Assembly (NCBI RefSeq): GCF_000003815.2
Contig: NW_023365706.1
Coordinates: 344,272 to 408,271 of the forward strand
Reading direction: 5' to 3'
From: Branchiostoma floridae
Taxonomy: Eukaryota; Chordata; Leptocardii; Amphioxiformes; Branchiostomatidae
DNA length: 64,000 bases
Shown: positions 54,901-63,290 of the stretch, one piece after another
Position numbering within the stretch: position 1 is the first letter of the stretch
How the letters are laid out: each line of letters opens with the position of its first letter
The notes under the pieces: generated by a model
Database searches by the model: none
Told to the model about the DNA's origin: nothing
The model's input: the letters and a program-made list of their open reading frames with translations, nothing else
Made by a program: the position numbers and the translations under genes

Positions 54901-57900
54901 CACCAAAAGGGATCATTGGGATAATGCTGTAGGTAAGAAAGCCTCAGGAAAAGCTTCCTAGGGGGAGCACTAAAATCATTTCCGTGCTTTTTTATCCATT
55001 GCATGCGAAATTACACCAAGCTATCAACATTGTACTGATGGCAAACCTTTAAAAAAAATTGCCACATAAAAAATTAGTCAATCAAAACAGTATCTATTCA
55101 TTTGACAACATTCCAAACCTTAAGTTCAGCATAGGACCAAAGACAGCACAGCAATTAATGAAAGTACCAAATTAATCAGTTTGAATCTCCCGCCATGCCC
55201 CTTTGACGTTGTGCCCTTTTGAAAGGCAATTTACACAACTTTCCTCACAGGAAACTGAGTACCTAACTGCAGTTTGGGATGTCTCCCAGATAGGAGGTCC
55301 CCAGTGTTTAGGAAGAGCCACAACTCAAGCATCTTAAAGAACCCACCACACTTATCAAAAAGTCCTTCCCAGTGGAGTGGATCAAATAAACAAGTTTTGG
55401 TAAACTGAAGTGAAGTTTCCTTTTACATCTACATTTACATTTAGGCAATGCATTTTGGAAAAAGTCAATTAACCTATAGCTACAATAATTTTAACATGAT
55501 AGTGCAACTTGAAATCACCTCCATCACAACCGACCTTCTCTTTTTCTTTTTACAATATCACAGCATTTCCATATAAAAACAAGCAATGGTGTGAGTTAAT
55601 TGACCTCTCATGAAACCAAAAGAAACTGAGAAGAAGCTTTCTCCCAGTGAATCAAAGTGTCCATGTCCACCATGACAACCGTTATTACCTTGGCAACCGT
55701 TCTACGTCACAACTCCTTAGACACAATATCCAAGGACACAAGCCTTCATAGCTACATTGACATTAACTTCACCTTTATTATTAACGTTACAAAATGCAAG
55801 AAGAGTCTGTCTCATCCTAAAATATAACACTGGCAACCATTTTAAGTCACAACTTCTTGGTTACCAAATGCAAGGACACGTCGAGCAAAGTTCATCAACG
55901 TGAAATTAAACCCTAATAGTAATACTATAGAACGTTACAAAATGCAAAATGAGGCTGCATCACTGCTACATCATATTTCAGGGCTCGAAATACCACCTGC
56001 ATATGCAGGTTAGTGCAGGTAAAACTGGAGCTGTGCAGGTATTTCTGGTGTCTACCTGCACCTAACCTGCACTGGTCCATGTACTGGCTTATATACATAA
56101 ATGTCCTATGATGTACATGTAGGTGCATGTGGATTGTTCTTAGCTGCATTGGCTGTTACCACGGACCTAAAAAGTTAAAGAAAAAAAATAGCAATGGTTC
56201 CTGAACAATTTCAGTATGATCCATACTTCCTAAATTCAGAGTGGTGCAGGTAAAATTTGTCTGGTGCAGGTAATTTTCAATGTTACCTTCACCAGTGCAG
56301 GTATGCAGAAAAAAGTATTTTGAGCCCTGTATTTGCATGTATCAGTTTCAACATCAACATCATCAAAACACCCACAGAACTTAACCATTGTGATAGAACA
56401 TAATGTTACAAAATGCAAGAAGAGGCTGTGTTACTGCTACATCATATTTGAATGTATCAGTTTCAACTTCTATATCATATACATACACACAGTTATATAC
56501 AACACCCACCCCATGCCCACATACATGTACAGTAACAATACTAACAGTTACAAACAGTGTATGTATGTATATGCTGTACCCACCCCATGCCCACATACAT
56601 GGTGCCCCACATGGGAGCGAAGAGCCAGTTGGGTGCGCACCACCAGGGTTTGGTCAGTCCTACATACATGTACAGTTACACATGTACCCGGTAACAGCAC
56701 AATCAGCTAGACACTGTATATATACTGTACCCATGCCCACTTACATGTACAGCAACAATTTAAAACAGTATACACACAGTATGATTGTGTAGTTGTACCC
56801 ACCCCATGCCCACATACATGGTCCCCCACATGGGAGCGAAGAGCCAGTTGGGTGCGCACCACCAGGGTTTGTTCAGCCCCACGTACCAGCACCGACCCTT
56901 CTGGGTCTGCATGTGGGCGATGAACCCTCCAACGTTGGGCACGAGCGTCGCGGCGAACGAAGGGACCCAGTTGGGAGCCATGCTGGATAATAGGCCAAGA
57001 TAGGAGCAGCAAGAAGGGACAAACCATCATAGATCTTAGGGGTAGGTAGGTGCAAGACACGCAAGATGGGACAAACCATTATCAATCTTATATAGGGATG
57101 GGTAGATGCTAGACAAGCAAGCAAGATTACTCCTGGAAGAGTAGATGTTGCAGACTGTCAAAAGTTGTCAACAACTAAAGGAGTTAATAAACAATAAACA
57201 ATAAGATGGGACAAACCATCGACGATCTTAGGGGTGGGAAGACACAAGACAAGCAAGATGGGACCTACCACTAACTACCTTAGGGGCCAGTGGAACATCA
57301 CTAGCTAGATGGGACGTACCACTAACAATCTGTGTAGAAGACCAAAATACTAAGCAAGCAGGGACATACCACTATGGAACTGAGTTGTGGGCAGACTTAT
57401 GATCATTTGCAACATAAGGGTGATCATGTACTGCAAGGTAGGAAAGGCAAGACGGGCCATACCACTAAGCACCAGTTTTAGGGGGGTGTAGAATTCGATG
57501 GATGTGAGATTAAATATGACCGTAATTGAGATTAAAGGATCTACCAACAGGCTGCAATACCGATAAGAGAAGAAAGGGGGCAGCACCAGGCTTGCGTAGT
57601 TAGGAGGAGGATCATGAAACAAATTAAAGTAATCATTTCAGTGTATGATAATAAATATATGATATAACACATCAAGTTATGTAAACCCTTACCAATATTG
57701 CTTTAACACTTGAAGCCAAGCAAGGGAAAACAGTAGCACTGAGGCATAGACAATGTAGCAACGTGTTGTGTTATACAATATATATACACACAGCCACACA
57801 GAAAAGCCGAAGCAATTTGGGTATCTTTCCCTCCCTTGCAATAGAAGTAATTCGATCTGGGCACTGACTAGACGTCTAGACTGGGATGAGGTGGAAGATA

Positions 57901-60900
57901 TGACTGTAAAAGCCTGTCTAAGCCTCAAACCCTCGCCTGACCAGAACAACAGACGTTAAACCGGATAGTGAGTGAGTGAAACATAATCTCAAACATGGCT
58001 GATCTTTCCCTGTCCATTTGAAGACACATCCATAGTATTTCTGACATGGCTGATCTTCCCCCATCTTTTTTGAAGACACTGTGATGATCTATTGTGTTTA
58101 TTCAGGGGAGACGTTATAATAAGCTAACGAGTGGACCTGCTAATGACACCATCAGAGACCATTACGGACATGAGGACGGTGCTTAATAAAGAAGAAGGGA
58201 AAAAGCTGGAATATATGATTCTTGTTAGGGTTTTTTTCTTGTTGGACCGGTCCGACAAAAACAGACCAGAAAAAAATCAGTGGACCTGACTTTGGACCGA
58301 GTAGAAAACCAACAGATTATATCGGCAGGGGTTTACTAGTAGATGTTTTTGCGCTATACCTGTCCTGTTCAAGGAAATCCCAAGAGTGAAAAGTAGAGTT
58401 TAAAGTCATTTCTAACAAGTTTCTACAGTCAACCTTTTTAAATGTCAGTGGGCATCGGATACTCCGTGTTTTTTATGATTTACTATCCTGTATAGTTTGG
58501 TAAATGAAAGATTAGTTGATTGTTGTTATTTTCTGTTTGCTTCAATTTTTCTCACTGTATGATTATTTTCAAAATTTGTTTCCCACGGTTCTTCATGGTT
58601 TACATTACTCAATGATTGGTTGATACATAATTGGTTGATTTGTTGTTATTTTCCATTCCCCTAACATTTTCTTCCCACGGTGTGATTTATTTTATGTTTT
58701 GTTTCTCACAGTTCTTAATGGATTATTTTACTCTATGGTTAGTTGATAAATGATCAGTTGATTTGTTGTGATTTTCCATTCCCTTCCAATTTTTCTCACA
58801 GTATGATTTTTCAATTGGTTCCTCACAGTTCTTAATGGATTACTTTACTCAATGGTTGGTTGATAAATGATTGGCTGATTTATTGTGATTTTCCATTCCC
58901 TTCAATTTTCTTCTCAAAGTATGATTATTTCTTTTTTACCTGTTTCTAACGGCTCTTCACAGTTTACTTTACTCAATGATCAAGTTGATTTGTTGTTATT
59001 TTCCATTTGCTTCTCAAAGTATGATTATTTCTTTTTTACCTGTTTCTAACGGTTCTTCACAGTTTACTTTACTCAATGATCAAGTTGATTTGTTGTGATT
59101 TTCCATTCCCTTCAATTTTCTTCTCAAAGTATGATTATTTCTTTTTTACCTGTTTCTAACGGCTCTTCACAGTTTACTTTACTCAATGATCAAGTTGATT
59201 TGTTGTTATTTTCCATTTGCTTCTCAAAGTATGATTATTTCTTTTTTACCTGTTTCTAACGGTTCTTCACAGTTTACTTTACTCCATGATTGGGTTGATT
59301 GGCGACATTTCCCCCGCCCCCCTCCCACCTTACCCCATGGCAGTATACAGCGCGGTCCAGACAGGTGCGAAGAGCCAGTTCGGGGGGCGGAACCATGGTT
59401 TCTTGATCTCCGTGTCGTACCAGGTGCGCACGTTCTTAGAGGTGATCATTGCGCCCCCGAACCCACCAAAGTGGGGCAGGATGGAGGCGAGGACGGGCGG
59501 GGCCCAGGTGGGGAGTACCATTCTGACAGAGGGGGGAGATGACACTGAGGGAACAAACACAGGCGGAATTATTATGATCATCAATTTAAACAAGCAGACT
59601 CAAAAGTCATACCGGCTACAAGCTGAAAGGTTACCACCTCTGCATTAAAAAATATTACTGTGTATACTTTTTTTGTTGGTCATTACTTAAGGTAGTATAT
59701 TACAGATATGTAATATGTAAATAATTGGCTTCCACTGTATTCCCCAAAGAAGCCTTTCTATAATAGTGGTCACCTGTTTTAACTGTGCCACTATTCTCAA
59801 AGTTCCTTGACTGATGCAGAACAAAACCTGGAATCAATGAGATTTATTCCTATGAATAGTTACTAACTTAAAGACAAAATATAATGCGACCTTCTTTTAC
59901 TATGGAGTTAAAAGTTTAAGTTTATGGAATCCGCATAGGGAAAGAAGTCCAGAATTAGACTGGAGTGCTTGACTCTATACTTTTTGGAAAATAAATGCTC
60001 CAAAAGGAAGGCTGACATAGAAAATTCTAACTTCCAAAACAATTGGTTTGTTTACATAACTGTTACAGTGACCTGAATACACTACTCTTGCTGTGTACGT
60101 GCTGAGAAGCATGTTACTCTACTCAGTATGTAGGTCACCTATCAGACTGGCATGTTAGTTAGATCAACGTCCTTGGTTAGATAATAGGCTCTCATGAGTC
60201 AGACTTTGAGAGACTTAAGTCACACCTGGAAGACCTGTAATCTCACCTGTCCCTTACCTGTGCAAAGGTGGTCAGCTAGTGAAGACTAACTCAGGTCTAA
60301 AGTCTAACCTGGACTGAGCCTGGTACCAGTGTACGTACAGCCTCTATGGGGTCAGTTTGACCTCAGGTCACAGGGCTGTTCCACTCCATATAAAGGGGGG
60401 TATTCCAAGATCTTACATAATAAAGTTGTCCAAGTTGTGTAAGAGTTGTGCAACAGGTCGAAGGTGACACAATGGAGGGTATTTAGGTCCAGATAAGATC
60501 TATTCAGAACAAAACCAGGTCAATGAAAAACTCAAGCCTTAGCCTGTAGTTGCTGTGCTTCTGCGAACAAAGCATACCTCTGGGGACTGACCAAAGCACA
60601 GCTTAAGCCCGCTAAACAGTTATCTTATTCACTTCGTGACCAGAAACAAATAAACAAACTATATCGGGACAAGTGAATACAGTCACACCTGAAGTATAGA
60701 GTCTGACATACCTTAATTCAAATATCTTAAGACACTGTTAGTTAAAGTCCCAACTCCTCACACGGTAGTAGAGCTGACATCAACAGGTGGTTGTGTAAGG
60801 GGTAATTGACTTTGCTGATCAAAGTCATGACCTCATGTGACCCGGGCAGGTCCAAATGGGTCAGACAGAAAAATTAAGATTAATACTTTTTTGTTAAAGC

Positions 60901-63290
60901 TGTTTTTTTCAACTCCTTATGATAATTAGATAGCCAAGAAAATGTCCTAAATAAATATCAATCTGATCACGTGTCAATAATTACTATATAAACAAATCTT
61001 GTACAAAGACACATGGTATCATCAGAAAAAAATTCAATACCCCCGTCTCACGTGGTACAGTCCAGCCTTATCATGTCCCTGAGAGTTCAGTGACCCCAGA
61101 TAAACACAATCAGCTGATAAGGAGGTTAAAGGTCAGCAGACAAGGGGTGCTCACACAGATTGGCCATCATACATGGGCACTGCCCAACAAGACACTGTAC
61201 CAAGTGACTTTCCAGAATAGACTGCAATCTGGTTGGTACACTACGACTGTACTAAGTAATAAGGTAAGTTGCTTAGGAATTATGAAGGCTAGTAGGGAAT
61301 CTGGAAGGCTGCTAAGTGTACTAATAGAATTGCACTCTCTTCATTAAAATTGCAAAGCCAGGTGCTAACAAAAGTGCACTCTGTTCATTAGAATCGATAC
61401 GTATTAAGAGATTGCGTCGCATATGGCAGAAATGCTATTTGCATACTAATTAATTTAGGTGCCAGACGAGTACATTGTATGATGAGTCTAATAAGCCTTC
61501 TCACATTAGTTAGGGCGCATGTGCGGCGACAGGAATTCTAGGTAATATGTCAAAGGGTAAGGCACACAGAAAGAAAACAAAACCTGTCTGGATATTGTTA
61601 TGCAAATCAAAACAATGGTGAAGACAAGGACTGTTTACATTTTGTGTGCCTTGTTGGCATCCGTCTGTCTCGGAAGACAATGGTAGGCAGACGGGTTTAA
61701 GGCGACCCGTCTGCCTGGCCTGCACTTAGATTTTTATGGTGAAGGAGGGGTGTGCACGTCCTTCTCCACCCTCTCGTCCACTGGCGCACTAGTCCTACAG
61801 GGGCAACTGTTTGCAACGTGTAAGACAGCCCCAGCCGATGCAGGTTTGTTGTTTGGAGTTTCCGTCTCCTAGGAGGACTTCCGACCAAGGATGCAAGGGG
61901 TTCCTCCTACCCCTGACTCATGTGTCATGGCGGGTGCGTCATGCCCGAACATGCCCCTATGGCCTGTCACCACCACAAAGGCCTGTCACTGCCACTAGCC
62001 GCAGCTATGTACTCATTTACACCTGAGTTAGGTGAGGAAAGTCGTGTAAAGTGCCTTTCCCAAGGGCACAAGATCGGTGACACGGTAAGCGGATTTGAAC
62101 CCCGGACCTCTCGGGCCTGAGACCAACGTGCTCCCGATTGTGTGCCTTACCCTTTGACATATTACCTAGAATTCCTGTCGCCGCACATGCGCCCTAACTA
62201 ATGTGAGATTAGGCTTATTGTTTCTTTGAATACCAAACTTTTGCACGGCGCCACTAGGCAAATTTCCAGCCATGAAAAGCAAGTAAGCGAGGCAGAGCAA
62301 CTCATCATACTGAGTATTTTCATCCTTATTACAACTATATTAGACATTGTATTGCATTGCTAAAATTGCTTATAAAGCATACGATATCATAAAATCACAC
62401 CATGTTCGGTAACTGTGATAAGTATTCATAACTAACATTATATGTACATTTGTACATCTTGGGGCTGGCACTTCATACATACATTATCTATACAGACTTA
62501 GGAATGAATGTGTGCATTATGCCAACTAACCAGTGGCACAAAACAAACAAACAAGCAAACAAGGCTTACACCATGCTAGCGTACAGCCCTGCCCATACCG
62601 GACCGAAGACATAGTTCGGGGAGTCCACCAAGGCTTCTTAACCTGCATATTGTACCCCTTCATATTCTCACACCACTAACAAACAAACAAACAAACAAAC
62701 AAACAAACAAATAAACAAACAAGTCTTACCCCATGCTAGCATATAGCCCGGTCCAGACAGGACCAAAGACGTACTTCGGCGGGGTCCACCATGGCTTCTT
62801 AACCTGCGTATCGTACCACTTCATATTCTCTTTCCCTGCGAACGAACCTCCGAACCCCCCTACAAGGGGGTGGAGCGTTCCGATGACCGGGGGCAGCCAG
62901 GATGGAGCCATGGTGAGGGGTCGGAGTTCAGGGTTCAACACTTCTAGGGTCGGAGTTCAGAGTTCAACACTTGAAGGGTTTGGAGTTCAGAGCTCAACAC
63001 TTGAAGGGTCAGAGTTCAGAGTCCAATACTTGAAGGGTCGGAGGTCAGAGTTCAACACAGCTGGAAAGATAGAGAAAAAACACAAGAATGACTGTAAATG
63101 CTTACCCCATGGAGGCGTACAGACAGGTCCAGATGGGTGGGAACAGGTAGTTGGGGGGTGTCCACGAGGGTTTCTTGATCTGGGTGTCGTACCACTTCAT
63201 GGAGTGTTTCCCCTGGATCATGGAGCTGCCGGCAACGCCGATCAGGGGGTGAAGTGTGCCGAGGATAGGTGCGAGCCAGGAGGGGGCCAT
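42787..63290 (-). CDS. TSPO: TSPO (translocator protein) locus with five alternative first coding exons
   Basis: Outer-mitochondrial-membrane five-helix protein that binds cholesterol, porphyrins and benzodiazepine-type ligands. Shared exons 2 (43516-43654) and 3 (42787-42960, stop TAG) can be joined to any of five ATG-bearing first exons, all ending in phase 2 before a GT: 63106-63290, 62730-62911, 59334-59521, 56803-56981, 52140-52333. Predicted lengths 165, 164, 166, 163 and 168 aa; human TSPO is 169. Only one set of exons 2 and 3 is visible, so this is either one gene with mutually exclusive first exons or remnants of tandem genes that lost their 3' halves. A full-length LINE lies in the shared intron. 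Confidence 0.82.
42960..43515. repeat. TSPO intron 2: (AATC)n, (CAAA)n and tandem copies of exon 2 end
   Basis: (AATC)n at 42972-43001. Then about five tandem copies (spacing about 65-95 bp) of the last 35-40 bases of exon 2 with its donor: near 43081, 43172, 43261, 43327 and 43420, each containing CTCACCAGTCCGAGTTTGTG or a variant and separated by (AAAC)n. On the minus strand each carries CTG|GTGAGG, a copy of the authentic donor. Confidence 0.88.
43516..43654 (-). CDS. TSPO: TSPO exon 2
   Basis: 139 nt, phase 2 to 0. Acceptor CACCTGCAG, donor CTG|GTGAGG. Encodes [10 protein letters not shown]...[10 protein letters not shown] then [19 protein letters not shown], matching the highly conserved second and third helix region of TSPO. 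Joins in frame to each first exon ending ...MG. Confidence 0.93.
43755..43830 (-). pseudogene. Partial copy of TSPO exon 2 (5' part)
   Basis: Minus strand: CTTGCAG acceptor then [17 protein letters not shown], matching the first 16 residues of exon 2 before homology stops. A second partial copy lies at about 44290-44345 ([12 protein letters not shown], acceptor CCTGCAG). Neither has the 3' part or donor. Confidence 0.75.
43834..44207. mobile_element. TIR element, CAGGGTTCGAAATAC family
   Basis: Inverted ends CAGGGTTCGAAATAC and GTATTTCGATCCCT with interior repeats of AACTTGCAATTTGCA / TGCATGTAAAATT. hAT-like non-autonomous element. Another member is at 55977-56325. Confidence 0.65.
44208..45481. 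other. TSPO intron sequence
   Basis: Apart from the partial exon-2 copy (about 44290-44345) and the tRNA-like sequence, no coding feature is seen. G10 run at about 45283. TTGATTTGATTTGATTTACTG at 45360 looks like the tail of an old retroelement. Confidence 0.45.
44792..44880 (-). tRNA. tRNA-Ser/Leu-like sequence (probably pseudogene)
   Basis: 89 nt on the minus strand starting GTTAGCGTGGCCGAGCGG (type-II A box) and ending with a perfect T arm GTGGG-TTCGAAC-CCCAC. T8 follows within 4 nt, a Pol III terminator. The acceptor stem pairs at only four of seven positions and no normal anticodon arm can be drawn, so a transcribed but degenerate tRNA or a SINE head is more likely than a working tRNA. 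Anticodon not assigned. Confidence 0.5.
45482..49464 (-). mobile_element. Full-length non-LTR retrotransposon, intact ORF, 12-bp TSD
   Basis: Element of about 3.98 kb inserted in the TSPO intron, same strand as TSPO. CCTGGTAACAAT occurs directly at both ends (45470-45481 and 49465-49476) as the target-site duplication. A 5' UTR of about 680 bp (48787-49464) precedes a single 1081-codon ORF, and a 3' UTR of about 60 bp follows. Intact ORF plus exact duplications suggest a recent, possibly still competent, insertion. Clade not assigned with certainty. Confidence 0.88.
45541..48786 (-). CDS. Endonuclease-reverse transcriptase of the LINE (intact, 1081 aa)
   Basis: AP-endonuclease domain at residues about 25-280: [13 protein letters not shown] (catalytic Glu), [10 protein letters not shown], and the terminal TDHSLV His. 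Reverse transcriptase at about 540-820: [36 protein letters not shown] and the catalytic LLFADDAAL. The C-terminal region has [27 protein letters not shown] and GRPKLRYKD, ending in a C2H2-type finger ([20 protein letters not shown] then C). Nicks target DNA and primes reverse transcription on it. No stop or frameshift in the ORF. No separate ORF1 is evident. Confidence 0.92.
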   Translation of the reverse strand: MGIDQKSNDRCKTVPVTKNRKKYLRIGTWNVRTMLPGLDNMDIRHGEIRKTALIDEELEKLQMDIVALQETRIAENGCLREANFTFYWKGLEANQPRWHGVGFAVRNTLVQSITTPVGTSERLMSLRLNSAGGYVNFINAYAPTLTSSGELKDNFYGVLSQVYTSIPQGEQLYILGDFNARVGRDYDTWSVPLGHFGVGKMNENGQRLLEFCSERDLVITNTVFGVKECQRVSWCHPRSKHWHQLDLVITRKKHMNTVKVTRSFHSADCDTDHSLVASRVEITHKRIHRRRPEARPKVNAMVAKEPERKKTFAREFSRRMQECATGDTVDELWHTLSKNIYDSAAASCGKKRQAGKDWVEAHAGSLLPLFDAKRKAMFEHKTNPSQATLDRLRHTRSEAQRESRKCANRYWTDLCTSIQSASDRGDSGTMHSLMKVALGPRVSKTAPLKSKEGEVITDRSKQLERWVEHYSELYSNEIPEKPGLDEALPDFPELTELDGMPEESELLEALSALPSGKAPGQDGIPAEVLKENKEVVLPHLYDLLRHCWEKGMIPHEMRNAKIVTLYKNKGDRGDCNSFRGISLLSITGKAIAWIVRKRLQTLAERVLPESQCGFRAGRSTTDMIFTLRQLQEKCREQCMPLYIAFVDLTKAFDTVCRSALYKVLKSIGCPPKLLQLVISFHEDMKACIQFDGSTSDCFDVRNGVKQGCVLAPTLFSIYFSVLLRCAFGGNQDGVYIRSRADGSLFNLARLRAKSKTVELLCRELLFADDAALTAHEETTLQGLLDNLSRACDLFCLTISVKKTEVIGQGTAIPPSITLHGNPLRTVPKFTYLGSVATSTNSLDEEINVRIGRAAASFGKLSKRAWENQKLTRKTKVQIYNTCVLPTLLYGSETWTVYSRQEKRLNSFHMRCLRRILNIKWQDRITNEEVLRQAGIPSLFETLRRNRLRWLGHVSRMDDTRLPKRVLYGELSVGSRPRGRPKLRYKDVCKATLQDFSICTKNWESVATDRSRWRAAVHTGMERYRAARERQVREARQRKKKGEGSNTGEVFTCTSCGRACRAKIGLISHQRHCQARTVTSND
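49477..52139. repeat. TSPO intron with duplications, SINE and partial first-exon copies
   Basis: A direct repeat of about 190 bp (about 50641-50831 and 50904-51099, 263 bp apart). A duplicated TGTGGGGGCGTCAATCAAAA block at 51148 and 51331. Three partial copies of the 3' end plus donor of the TSPO exon at 52140: about 51247-51290, 51836-51895 and 51990-52050, each with ACCCGCTG(A/G)TGA on the plus strand, separated by (AAC)n tracts. Confidence 0.7.
51540..51690 (-). mobile_element. tRNA-derived SINE fragment
   Basis: Minus strand: TGGCATAAGCGCAAGGGG (A-box region), GGGTTCGAACC (B box), then a body with GTGCACTTCTGAAATGCAC and ACTTCCCTCATACCATCC, the arrangement typical of invertebrate tRNA SINEs. 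The same body type occurs at about 61.9-62.1 kb. Confidence 0.65.
52140..52333 (-). CDS. TSPO: TSPO first coding exon, distal divergent copy (1e)
   Basis: ATG at 52331-52333; 194 nt, donor AGCGG|GTAAGA in the same phase as the other first exons. Encodes a hydrophobic helix ([16 protein letters not shown]) then [12 protein letters not shown] and FVISG, aligning with WY..L.KP.W.PP and YSAMG of TSPO. Lacks the conserved second aromatic-rich segment (FxPVW), so function is doubtful, but the open frame and donor are kept. Confidence 0.55.
52430..53100. repeat. Four tandem diverged repeats of about 165-190 bp
   Basis: Units share GTCTGCTCTG, ACACATATACAAAGGGAAAG, CACCATGAGAGGGTG, GGTCTAGTCATGAG and AATAGACTGCCCACAT, at about 52430, 52600, 52750 and 52925. 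Non-coding. Confidence 0.75.
53101..54655. other. TSPO intron, nothing recognised
   Basis: AT-rich, no exon, TIR or tRNA-like sequence that I can support on either strand. Confidence 0.4.
54660..54870 (+). repeat. Tandem repeat, unit about 52-55 bp
   Basis: Four to five copies of GGTTCTGAGGATCTATTAGGGG...AGACCTGACCTTT with decreasing identity. Confidence 0.8.
54871..55976. other. TSPO intron, nothing recognised
   Basis: No exon or mobile element recognised. AT-rich with short scattered repeats of CATTGACATTAAC and TGCAAG blocks. Confidence 0.4.
55977..56325. mobile_element. TIR element, CAGGGCTCGAAATAC family
   Basis: Ends CAGGGCTCGAAATAC and GTATTTTGAGCCCTG are inverted repeats; TATTT flanks both sides (5-bp target duplication). 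The interior is built from GTGCAGGTA repeats in both orientations. Same family type as 43834-44207. Confidence 0.75.
56580..56663 (-). pseudogene. Partial duplicate of TSPO first exon 1d
   Basis: Minus strand copy of the 3' part of exon 1d ([20 protein letters not shown] to GMG) with the same GG|GTGGGT end, about 220 bp downstream of the real exon. The upstream half and start codon are missing. Confidence 0.8.
56803..56981 (-). CDS. TSPO: TSPO first coding exon 1d
   Basis: 179 nt, ATG at 56979-56981 directly after a TATTATCCAG acceptor. Encodes [19 protein letters not shown], ...[30 protein letters not shown]: full first helix and the WY..L.KP.W.PP..LF.P.W motif. Donor GG|GTGGGT is weaker than the GTAAG of exons 1a-1c. 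Predicted 163-aa protein with exons 2 and 3. Confidence 0.85.
56990..57480. repeat. Decayed tandem repeats upstream of exon 1d
   Basis: Degenerate units of about 60-75 bp sharing CAAGATGGGACAAACCATC and CTTAGGGGT. They abut the exon 1d acceptor, so the acceptor-side flank appears to have been copied repeatedly. Confidence 0.6.
57481..58440. other. TSPO intron, nothing recognised
   Basis: No exon or element recognised. A GAACAACAGACGTTAAACCGG...GTGAGTGAGTG stretch at about 57943-57980 resembles the 3' end of an old LINE or SINE. Confidence 0.4.
58440..59290. repeat. Tandem repeat array, about 100-120 bp units
   Basis: Seven or eight units sharing GATTTGTTGTTATTTTCCATT, CTCAAAGTATGATTATTTC, CTAACGGTTCTTCACAG and TTTACTTTACTCAATGATC. 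The distal four are nearly identical. The array runs up to 40 bp from the 3' end of TSPO exon 1c. Confidence 0.88.
59334..59521 (-). CDS. TSPO: TSPO first coding exon 1c
   Basis: 188 nt. Acceptor CCCCTCTGTCAG lies one base before the ATG (59519-59521). Encodes [20 protein letters not shown], ...[21 protein letters not shown] and [10 protein letters not shown]. Donor GG|GTAAGG. Predicted 166-aa protein. It has the KPW.PP..LF.PVW.ALY consensus, closer to vertebrate TSPO than exons 1d or 1e. Confidence 0.88.
59522..61489. other. TSPO intron, nothing recognised
   Basis: About 2 kb without recognisable exon, tRNA-like or TIR feature. Short open frames here lack any family motif. Confidence 0.4.
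61490..62219. mobile_element. Composite element with long (about 80 bp) terminal inverted repeats
   Basis: AATAAGCCT then CTCACATTAGTTAGGGCGCA, GGCGACAGGAATTCTAGG and GGTAAGGCACACA at the left (61490-61570) are repeated inverted at the right (about 62137-62219). The interior holds a SINE-like sequence on the minus strand with a B box (GGTTCAAATCC at about 62089-62099), a GTGCC...AGGGCAC body and TAGCCGCAGC. No transposase. Confidence 0.82.
62568..62690 (-). pseudogene. Degenerate partial copy of TSPO exon 1b
   Basis: Matches the 3' half of exon 1b on the minus strand (AAGAAGCCTTGGTGGACTCC, CCGGTATGGGCAGGGCTGTA, CTAGCATGG then GTGTAAGC) but the frame is disrupted and the start region is missing. 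Separated from exon 1b by an (AAAC)n tract. Confidence 0.75.
62730..62911 (-). CDS. TSPO: TSPO first coding exon 1b
   Basis: 182 nt, ATG at 62909-62911. Encodes [20 protein letters not shown], ...[20 protein letters not shown] and [12 protein letters not shown]. Donor GG|GTAAGA. Predicted 164-aa protein. Closest relative is exon 1a (shared WYDTQ-KKP-WTPP and LYASMG), so 1a and 1b are the youngest duplicates. Confidence 0.9.
62914..63062. repeat. Tandem repeat, unit about 31-37 bp
   Basis: Five copies of AGGGTCGGAGTTCAGAGTTC AACACTTGA-type units between exons 1b and 1a, beginning immediately 5' (minus strand) of the exon 1b start codon. Confidence 0.88.
63106..63290 (-). CDS. TSPO: TSPO first coding exon 1a
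   Basis: 185 nt, ATG at 63288-63290, a TGTTTGTCCAG acceptor about 12 bases upstream. Encodes [20 protein letters not shown], ...[20 protein letters not shown] and [12 protein letters not shown]. Donor GG|GTAAGC. Predicted 165-aa protein. The outermost first exon in the window; a non-coding exon and promoter probably lie beyond 64 kb. Confidence 0.9.

Noticed and set aside
59186-59542. Plus-strand ORF of 118 aa over exon 1c
   Set aside because: Antisense shadow of the TSPO first exon and tandem array.
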